Assembly: GCA_015059045.1 (NCBI GenBank)
Contig: SVBD01000015.1
Location: 1-36,280 of the forward strand
Source: Erysipelotrichaceae bacterium
GTDB lineage: Bacteria > Bacillota_I > Bacilli_A > RFN20 > CAG-449
Length of the DNA stretch: 36,280 nucleotides
Direction of reading: 5' to 3'
The translations under genes were made by a program, and so were the position numbers. Below the pieces are notes generated by a model. It was not told the origin of the DNA and did no database searches. It saw nothing but the letters and a program-made list of their open reading frames with translations. Below, piece by piece: positions 30,909-36,280 of this stretch. Position 1 is the stretch's first letter. The number at the start of each line of letters is the position of its first letter.

Positions 30909-32009
30909 ATGGAATTTAATATTCTTCAATATGTTAAATGGCGTGGAGACTTATCTTTTGATGTATCACCTTTCAATGAAGTTGATGCATTAGTTTTAAA
31001 TATGGTTTCCTTCCTTGATTATTCTGAGGAGCTAGATAGATTTCCTTCGACCAAAGTGAAGACTATTGAAGAATTTGTTAATGATCATTTTTCAAAAAGG
31101 GATATTGATAAAATTAACTTAGGGCTAATTATTCCTAAGGAAGTTGTAAAATTAACTCATGAAGTATCTTTATCTAATCGATATAAGGATCTTCTTGCGG
31201 GAAACTTTATCAATGTAATTGATTTTTCTAAAGCAGAGCAATTTTCTGCGATGACTTATCTACTACCAAATAATCAAATTTACGTATCTTTTAGAGGTAC
31301 TGATGATACTCTTGTTGGCTGGGGAGAAGATATTAATATGATTGCTTCCTTTCCAGTTCCAGCGCAAAGAGATGCTTGTAAATATTTAAATAAAATTGCT
31401 TCAATATATCCAAATTATAAAATTATTATTGGGGGACATTCTAAAGGAGCAAACCTAGCAATTTATGCAGCGACTTACTGTCGAGATGATATTAATAATC
31501 GTATTATTAAAGTCTATGCTTTTGATGGTCCTGGATTTTATCAAAATAGAGTCAATCAAAAGAAATTTGTCTTAATTAAAGAAAAGATTGATAGAATAGT
31601 TCCTTCTTCTTCAATTGTTGGAAGAATCTTTGATATTGATGTAGAACCTCACATTATTAAAAGTAATACGACAGGTCTTGATCAACATAATCCATTTTCA
31701 TGGCAAATAACATATGAGAAATTTATCGTTGTTAGTTCTTTTAGCGAAACATCTGATAAAATTAAAAAAGAATTCGTCGCTTTAGTTTCTAAAATGAGCG
31801 AAGAGGAAAAGAAACATTTTGCAGAAGACATTAATAAATATATTTATGCATTAAATCAAAATCATTTAATTGAGTTTGTTAATTTGAAAAATATTATTTC
31901 TTTATTTACTAATAAATATAAGATGAAGCATAAAAATATTAGATATTTGTTAAAACTATATCTCGTATTACAAAAGAATAAGGCAATTAAAGCAAAAATT
32001 AATAAATAA
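30909..32009 (+). CDS. Mbeg1-like / DUF2974 alpha/beta hydrolase
   Basis: A 366-residue protein of the Mbeg1-like (DUF2974) lipase-like family. The nucleophile elbow is G-G-H-S-K-G-A-N-L-A (S178), preceded by the oxyanion-region V-S-F-R-G-T-D-D-T. The N-terminal Y-V-K-W-R-G-D-L-S-F is the family opening. It is cytoplasmic (no signal peptide). Its substrate is not known. TAGGAG precedes the ATG, 35 bases after upp, and a terminator follows. Confidence 0.88.
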   Translation: MEFNILQYVKWRGDLSFDVSPFNEVDALVLNMVSFLDYSEELDRFPSTKVKTIEEFVNDHFSKRDIDKINLGLIIPKEVVKLTHEVSLSNRYKDLLAGNFINVIDFSKAEQFSAMTYLLPNNQIYVSFRGTDDTLVGWGEDINMIASFPVPAQRDACKYLNKIASIYPNYKIIIGGHSKGANLAIYAATYCRDDINNRIIKVYAFDGPGFYQNRVNQKKFVLIKEKIDRIVPSSSIVGRIFDIDVEPHIIKSNTTGLDQHNPFSWQITYEKFIVVSSFSETSDKIKKEFVALVSKMSEEEKKHFAEDINKYIYALNQNHLIEFVNLKNIISLFTNKYKMKHKNIRYLLKLYLVLQKNKAIKAKINK

Positions 32010-32014
32010 TATTG

Positions 32015-32040
32015 ACCACATTAATAAAATGTGGTTTTAT
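32015..32040 (+). terminator. Intrinsic terminator after the Mbeg1-like gene
   Basis: ACCACATT (32015-32022), loop AATAA, AATGTGGT (32028-32035), TTTTAT tail. A TTGACC at 32012-32017 in its 5' arm may also serve as -35 for the next operon. Confidence 0.75.
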
Positions 32041-32050
32041 ATTATTATAA

Positions 32051-32072
32051 TATATGCGTATATACACATATA
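32051..32072. promoter_or_regulatory. Near-perfect 22-bp palindromic operator for the ArsR repressor
   Basis: TATATG-c-GTATATAC-a-CATATA: 20 of 22 positions are self-complementary. It lies 20 bases before the ArsR start codon and abuts a TATAAT (32046-32051). Its form agrees with ArsR/SmtB metal-repressor operators. Confidence 0.75.
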
Positions 32073-32091
32073 TTTAAATAGAGGTAAAAGT

Positions 32092-32385
32092 ATGAGACAA
32101 TATGAAAATGAAGAAATACTATTGCATACATCAGAATTTTTTAAAGCATTATCTGATTATTCGCGTTTAAAAATAGTTTCATCACTATTAAATAATGAAT
32201 TATGTGTAAGTGATATTTGTAAGAAAGTTGAAATGAGTCAAACAGCTGTATCATATCAATTAAAGTTATTAAGACAAATGCATTTAGTCAAATATAGAAG
32301 AAGTGGTCAAAATGTATTTTATTCAATAGATGATCAACATGTTTATGATATTATCACTAAAGCAATTGATCATATTAAGGAGTAA
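32092..32385 (+). CDS. ArsR/SmtB family metal-responsive repressor
   Basis: A 97-residue winged-helix repressor. L-K-I-V-S-S-L-L-N-N-E-L-C-V-S-D-I and S-Q-T-A-V-S-Y-Q-L-K-L-L are the ArsR DNA-binding core. The alpha-5 end D-D-Q-H-V-Y-D-I-I-T-K-A-I-D-H-I carries Asp and His spaced like the zinc site of CzrA/SmtB, and E-L-C-V-S-D-I has the Cys seen in CadC-type ELCV(C)D, although only one of those Cys is present. ATG 32092 has AGAGGT ahead. The stop is 2 bases before the P-type ATPase. It would repress the operon until metal binds. Confidence 0.9.
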   Translation: MRQYENEEILLHTSEFFKALSDYSRLKIVSSLLNNELCVSDICKKVEMSQTAVSYQLKLLRQMHLVKYRRSGQNVFYSIDDQHVYDIITKAIDHIKE

Positions 32386-32387
32386 TT

Positions 32388-34532
32388 ATGGATAAACTTA
32401 TTTATACTACTTATTATTTTGAAGGTATTGATTGTCCTAATTGCGCGAGTAAAATTGAAAGAGCGTTAAATAAGGAAGATAGAATCATTTCAGTAAATAT
32501 TAATTTTATCAATCAAAAAATTGTTGTAGAGCACGCTCAAAAAGACGATGTTTTTGAACTTGTTCTATCAATATGTCAAAAGGTTGAACAAGATGTTAAT
32601 TTATATAAAAATAAACCAAAAAAAATGTATATAAATCACCATCATAGTCATCGATATGATGATATTTGTATTGACAATAATTGCGTTAGAGAAAATTTGG
32701 CTAAAAAATATTTTCCATTATTAGGCATTGTATTAGCAATAGCGGCTTTAACATTGCAAATATTTGATCGATTCTTTGTTATTCGAACAGTATTTTTTGT
32801 TGGTAGTTACCTTATTCTAGCTAGAAAATTACTATTAAAATGTTTAAATGCGTTTAAACATAAAGATATTTTTAATGAAAATACATTAATGGTTATTGCT
32901 TCTGTTGGTGCTCTTTGTATTGGTGAATCAATTGAAGCAATTATGATAGTTATTTTAAATAGTATTGGCGAACATTATCAAAATAAAGCTATTAAACATA
33001 CAAAAAGTTCAATTGAAGATATGATTGAGGATGATAATTCTAAAGTTACATTATCTTCTTTAAAGGAAGTTTTTCCAGATCAAGTTAAAGTTGGTGATGT
33101 AATTATTATTAAACCTGGGGGAAAAGTTCTTTTAGATGGGATATTACTATCTTCTTCAGCTGTTTTAGATATGAAAAGTTTGACTGGTGAATCTTTACCA
33201 GTGAATAGAAATAAAGATGAAGAAATTCTTTCTGGATCAATTAATTTTGATAAAGTAATTGAAATCAAAGTAACTAAAGAATATCAAGAATCTACTATTT
33301 CAAAAGTTAAAAAATTGATCGAAGAAGCAAATGATAAAAAGGCTAAATCTCAAATATTTATTACTAAATTTGCAAGAATTTATACACCTATTATCATTTT
33401 AGCGGCACTTTGCGTGTTCTTTATTAAGTATTTTGCTTTTGAAGATTTACTTATAAATGCATTAAATAGTATGTTTTCTATTTTAGTAATTGCATGTCCT
33501 TGTGCACTAGTTATTTCTATTCCACTTTGCTATTTTTCTAGTATTGGTGCTTGCTCTAAAAAAGGTGTTTTAGTTAAAGGTGGAAATTATTTGGAAACTT
33601 TAACTAATGTGGATACATTTATTTTTGATAAAACAGGAACCTTAACAAAAGGCAATTTTGTTGTCAAAAAAATAATATCTAATAACGAAGAAGAATTGTT
33701 AGATATTATAAATAAAGTGGAACTTCATTCATCTCATCCAATTGCTTTGGCAATTAGAAATTATTATAAAAAAGAGATTAATGTTTCTAATGAAAGCGAA
33801 TATATTGAATATTCGGGAAAAGGAATTGTATTGAAAGAGAATACTCATACTTATTGTGCGGGTAATTCTTCTTTATTAAAAGAATTTAATATTGCTTTTG
33901 AAGAAGTAAATGAAAGTGGAACATTAGTTTATGTGTCAAAAGATAATGAATGTCTAGGTTATGTAATTTTAGATGATGAAATTAAAGAGGAATCAAAAGC
34001 ATTATTGGAATATTTGAAAAAGAATAATTACACTACTTATCTATTATCAGGTGATAGAAAGAAAAGCGTCGATAATGTTGGTGATTATCTTCAAATTGAT
34101 AATTTGTATCATTCATTATTACCACATGAAAAATATAGCATTGTTGAAAAAATTAAAAAAGAAGGAAATAAAATTGTTTATGTCGGTGATGGAATTAATG
34201 ATTCCCCTTCTTTAAAAATTAGCGATGTAGGTATTTCAATGGGTTCGATGGGAGCGGATATCTCTAAAGAATGTGCGGATATTATTATTGTTAATGATGA
34301 TATTAGTAAAATTATTGATGTAATTAAAATAAGTAAGTTTACTAAAAAGGTTGTAATAGAAAATATAATAATGATTTTATTTGTTAAATTAATTGCTATA
34401 ATTATAGGTGCCAGCGGAATACTTGGTTCTTTAGCGATGTTCTTATCGATTTTTGCCGATGTAGGTGTATGTTTATTAAGTATACTTAATACTTTGAGAA
34501 TTTTAAAAAGCAAAAAATGTCGAAATAAGTAG
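32388..34532 (+). CDS. Heavy-metal exporting P1B-type ATPase (Zn/Cd/Pb type)
   Basis: A 714-residue pump. The N-terminal HMA domain has C-P-N-C (C16, C19), followed by a His-rich stretch (H-H-H-S-H-R) near 83-90. Membrane metal site C-P-C is at 370-372, phosphorylation D-K-T-G-T-L-T at D414, the H-P element S-S-H-P-I-A-L-A-I follows, and the hinge G-D-G-I-N-D is at 600-605. The late D-V-G-V-C-L-L membrane segment carries the Asp typical of Zn/Cd/Pb (P1B-2) pumps. Complete length. It forms an operon with the ArsR repressor. Confidence 0.93.
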   Translation: MDKLIYTTYYFEGIDCPNCASKIERALNKEDRIISVNINFINQKIVVEHAQKDDVFELVLSICQKVEQDVNLYKNKPKKMYINHHHSHRYDDICIDNNCVRENLAKKYFPLLGIVLAIAALTLQIFDRFFVIRTVFFVGSYLILARKLLLKCLNAFKHKDIFNENTLMVIASVGALCIGESIEAIMIVILNSIGEHYQNKAIKHTKSSIEDMIEDDNSKVTLSSLKEVFPDQVKVGDVIIIKPGGKVLLDGILLSSSAVLDMKSLTGESLPVNRNKDEEILSGSINFDKVIEIKVTKEYQESTISKVKKLIEEANDKKAKSQIFITKFARIYTPIIILAALCVFFIKYFAFEDLLINALNSMFSILVIACPCALVISIPLCYFSSIGACSKKGVLVKGGNYLETLTNVDTFIFDKTGTLTKGNFVVKKIISNNEEELLDIINKVELHSSHPIALAIRNYYKKEINVSNESEYIEYSGKGIVLKENTHTYCAGNSSLLKEFNIAFEEVNESGTLVYVSKDNECLGYVILDDEIKEESKALLEYLKKNNYTTYLLSGDRKKSVDNVGDYLQIDNLYHSLLPHEKYSIVEKIKKEGNKIVYVGDGINDSPSLKISDVGISMGSMGADISKECADIIIVNDDISKIIDVIKISKFTKKVVIENIIMILFVKLIAIIIGASGILGSLAMFLSIFADVGVCLLSILNTLRILKSKKCRNK

Positions 34533-34553
34533 TACGATTTTTCCTAATAACCT

Positions 34554-34583
34554 TTGATTTAATATTTGCTAGTTTATTATAAT
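34554..34583 (+). promoter_or_regulatory. Promoter of the XRE-membrane regulator
   Basis: TTGATT (34554-34559), 18-base spacer, TATAAT (34578-34583), 22 bases before the start codon. No terminator is obvious between the P-type ATPase stop and this promoter. Confidence 0.6.
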
Positions 34584-34605
34584 AAAGCCCAGAAGGGATT
34601 ATTTT

Positions 34606-35055
34606 ATGCATAATAGATTATCAAATGTTATACAAGAGTTAAGAAAACAATATAATTTTACTCAAGAGGAACTAGGACAAAAATTAGGAGTAACAAATAA
34701 AACCGTTTCTAAATGGGAAATTGGTGTAATCTCCCCAGATGTAACATCACTTGTTTTATTAAGTGAATTATTTAATATAACATTAGATGAATTAATAAAA
34801 GGATTTGGGGATGAAGATTTTGAAGAAGATTTTTATGGAAGTAAAAGAATGAAAAGCAAGACAAAAAGTAAATTAGCAACTATTGCCTTTATATTTGGAT
34901 GTGCTGTAATGATTGTTACAAATGTGATAATCATTAGGTATTTCTTTGTTATTGGAATGATTAATATTGGCATTACATCATTATTACTTTTAACGCGTTT
35001 TATAAAATGTCATTTAGTTAAAGCTAAAAAAAATAGAAAAACAAGAACCGAATAA
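34606..35055 (+). CDS. XRE-family HTH protein with two membrane segments
   Basis: A 149-residue protein. The HTH domain spans 1-65 (F-T-Q-E-E-L-G-Q-K-L-G-V-T-N-K-T-V-S-K-W-E-I-G), a typical Firmicutes XRE module ending L-D-E-L-I-K-G. An acidic linker (68-78) leads to membrane helices at about 89-110 and 113-131 and a basic tail. This suggests a membrane-tethered regulator that may sense envelope state or a partner. The small membrane protein encoded next is a possible partner. Confidence 0.85.
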   Translation: MHNRLSNVIQELRKQYNFTQEELGQKLGVTNKTVSKWEIGVISPDVTSLVLLSELFNITLDELIKGFGDEDFEEDFYGSKRMKSKTKSKLATIAFIFGCAVMIVTNVIIIRYFFVIGMINIGITSLLLLTRFIKCHLVKAKKNRKTRTE

Positions 35056-35161
35056 TTTATTTATCAAGAATATTTAATATGTTATTTAGTTGATTTGGTA
35101 GATCAATGTTTTAATTTTACTTTTAAAATCAAATATAATATTATTAAATAGAGGTGACCAA

Positions 35162-35500
35162 ATGGAAAAAGAGAAGAAATATTCTCCAAATAATAAAGGC
35201 TATAGTATAGTTTGTTCTTTTTTGTTAATCGTGGCTAATATAATTTTTTTATTTTGGACTATAGTTTTAATTGAAGAACAAATTAGAACTGGCTTGGGAT
35301 TTGGTACGAATTTAGAATTACTTGTTTTAATTCCAATTATACTTTTTATATTAACAATCCCAATTATAATTATGGAACTAGTTTTTCTTTCGCTATCTTA
35401 TTTTTTTAGGGTCACTAAAAAACAATTTGTAGTTAATATAATTTCGTTTTTAATTTTGATTTTACAAATTGCTTTGATTTTTTTGTTTATATATATTTAA
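35162..35500 (+). CDS. Small three-TM membrane protein, function unknown
   Basis: A 112-residue protein with membrane segments at about 15-37, 50-79 and 90-111. AGAGGTGA precedes the ATG. It lies between the XRE-membrane regulator and the phosphopantetheinyl transferase, whose start is 15 bases after this stop. I do not recognise the family. Confidence 0.7.
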   Translation: MEKEKKYSPNNKGYSIVCSFLLIVANIIFLFWTIVLIEEQIRTGLGFGTNLELLVLIPIILFILTIPIIIMELVFLSLSYFFRVTKKQFVVNIISFLILILQIALIFLFIYI

Positions 35501-35515
35501 GTGGGGAATAAAACT

Positions 35516-36097
35516 ATGATTAATGTATTTATATATGATTCAAGAAAAAACAAGGAATATGATGAAAAGTTGTTTCCAGAATCATTACGTTTTTATTTAA
35601 AAAACAACAAAAAAGATGAAATTTCTTATATTGCATATAGTTTGTTAATTGACATTTTAAAGGACTATTATAAAGTAGAAAAGATAGACTTTGATTTTAC
35701 AAATAAACCAATATTAACTACAGATGAAGTTAATTTTAATATTTCTCATAGTGGTAATTTTATTGCAATTGGTGTATCTTGTCAAAATGAAGTTGGTATT
35801 GATATTGAGTCTTTGGAAAGAGATATATCAGATAACTTATATAATAGAGCATTACATCCGCAAGAAATAATAAGTAAACCAGAAACATGTGATAAGAAAA
35901 CTCATTTTTTAATGTGCCATACTAGAAAAGAGGCATTTTTAAAGTGGCGTGGAACAGGATTTAATGTTCACCCTAATAGTTTAAATACATATTATTTAGA
36001 TCATTTACCAATATATAATTTAGAAAAAGAAAAACTTATTCTTTGTGTAGCGGGTGCGAGTGATGGAAGGGTTTCAATTCATAAGGATTTATATTAA
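35516..36097 (+). CDS. 4'-phosphopantetheinyl transferase (Sfp-like)
   Basis: A 193-residue member of the superfamily that attaches phosphopantetheine to carrier proteins. Signatures are N-K-P-I-L-T, F-N-I-S-H-S-G-N-F, N-E-V-G-I-D-I-E-S-L, and the (W/R)-K-E-A-F-L-K-W segment in H-T-R-K-E-A-F-L-K-W-R-G-T-G-F, with Mg-binding Asp and Glu. It is shorter than Sfp (about 220-230). ATG 35516 is preferred over GTG 35501 because GTGGGG then acts as its ribosome-binding site. No carrier protein, NRPS or PKS gene lies in the window. Confidence 0.88.
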   Translation: MINVFIYDSRKNKEYDEKLFPESLRFYLKNNKKDEISYIAYSLLIDILKDYYKVEKIDFDFTNKPILTTDEVNFNISHSGNFIAIGVSCQNEVGIDIESLERDISDNLYNRALHPQEIISKPETCDKKTHFLMCHTRKEAFLKWRGTGFNVHPNSLNTYYLDHLPIYNLEKEKLILCVAGASDGRVSIHKDLY

Positions 36098-36153
36098 TTT
36101 TGACATTTATTTATAAAATATATAATATTTTTTAATAATATTTAAAAAAAGTA

Positions 36154-36167
36154 AGAAAACGCTTACA
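36154..36167 (-). promoter_or_regulatory. Second CcpA-type cre site
   Basis: Read on the minus strand it is TGTAAGCGTTTTCT, matching cre except for T in the last position. It lies immediately upstream of a consensus promoter, so catabolite control of the last gene is likely. Confidence 0.65.
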
Positions 36168-36174
36168 TTTTTGG

Positions 36175-36203
36175 TTGACATAGTGATATTTAAGTAATAT
36201 AAT
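36175..36203 (+). promoter_or_regulatory. Consensus sigma-A promoter
   Basis: TTGACA (36175-36180), 17-base spacer, TATAAT (36198-36203): both hexamers perfect and the spacing ideal. This is the strongest promoter in the window. Confidence 0.9.
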
Positions 36204-36250
36204 CTTAATGAATATATTAAATAATATTTTATTATTAGGAGGAAAATATT

Positions 36251-36280
36251 ATGAAAAAGAAAATTATTTTAAGCAGCATT
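36251..36280 (+). CDS. Start of a gene running off the right edge (partial)
   Basis: ATG at 36251 behind AGGAGGAAAATATT reads M-K-K-K-I-I-L-S-S-I, which looks like the beginning of a signal peptide. With a cre site and a very strong promoter, an abundant secreted sugar-binding lipoprotein would fit, but only ten residues are visible. Confidence 0.6.
   Translation, partial: MKKKIILSSI

Noticed and set aside
34178-34513. A 111-codon minus-strand frame within the P-type ATPase gene
   Set aside because: It is opposite conserved catalytic and membrane segments and has no independent support.
1-36280. Alternative genetic code with TGA as tryptophan, as in mycoplasmas
   Set aside because: Conserved tryptophans are encoded by TGG, and long genes are free of internal TGA.

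Overview
The window is very AT-rich DNA (GC estimated by eye at about 27-30%) from a low-GC Gram-positive bacterium of the Bacilli/Mollicutes-related kind, probably an uncultured host-associated lineage. The support is Shine-Dalgarno sites of the AGGAGG type, sigma-A promoters, a T-box riboswitch, a Rex repressor, long-form HPF, CcpA-type cre sites and lipoprotein signal peptides. Tryptophan is read from TGG and the long genes contain no in-frame TGA, so the standard bacterial code applies. The taxonomic placement is inference.

Layout. 1-6.4 kb: a minus-strand acyltransferase with a zinc ribbon, then plus-strand S66 LD-carboxypeptidase-rex, hpf, an AAA/DUF4143 ATPase and an unusually short aspartokinase. 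6.4-8.7 kb: a Cof-type HAD phosphatase and two unrecognised genes. 8.8-12.2 kb: two half-size CHR (chromate-transporter family) genes behind a small leader ORF, closely followed by a lipoprotein with a very long Ser/Glu stalk and a Kelch propeller; then a large secreted protein. 14.2-16.3 kb is accessory: an internally deleted ISL3-like element (inverted repeats plus a transposase tail on the minus strand), followed by a self-contained two-gene cassette of unknown function with its own promoter and terminator. 16.4-19.0 kb: a T-box leader controlling a polar amino-acid ABC transporter (substrate-binding protein, permease, ATPase); the specifier reads as Arg (CGC) or, one base on, Ala (GCC). 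19.1-20.7 kb: a three-gene HipBST-like toxin-antitoxin module with three operator repeats. 20.9-24.5 kb: a GntR regulator and manA, then a sugar-ABC ATPase gene cut off after its H-loop and joined out of frame to a headless beta-propeller gene. Both promoters share an identical 16-bp motif, and the second also has a perfect cre site. 24.6-26.3 kb: a second DUF4143 ATPase preceded by a 33-bp-period tandem repeat. 26.2-32.0 kb: MFS transporter, M42 peptidase, membrane protein, nicotinamidase, a frameshifted small gene, upp and an Mbeg1-like hydrolase. 32.0-34.5 kb: an ArsR repressor and metal-exporting P1B ATPase with a near-perfect palindromic operator. 34.6-36.3 kb: XRE-membrane regulator, membrane protein, Sfp-like phosphopantetheinyl transferase, and the start of a gene with a consensus promoter and a cre site.

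The best candidates for something undescribed are the two-gene cassette at 14891-16107, the HipBST-like module with its operator array, the broken ABC/propeller junction near 23346, and the periodic repeats in front of the second DUF4143 ATPase. No CRISPR array, rRNA or tRNA was recognised.
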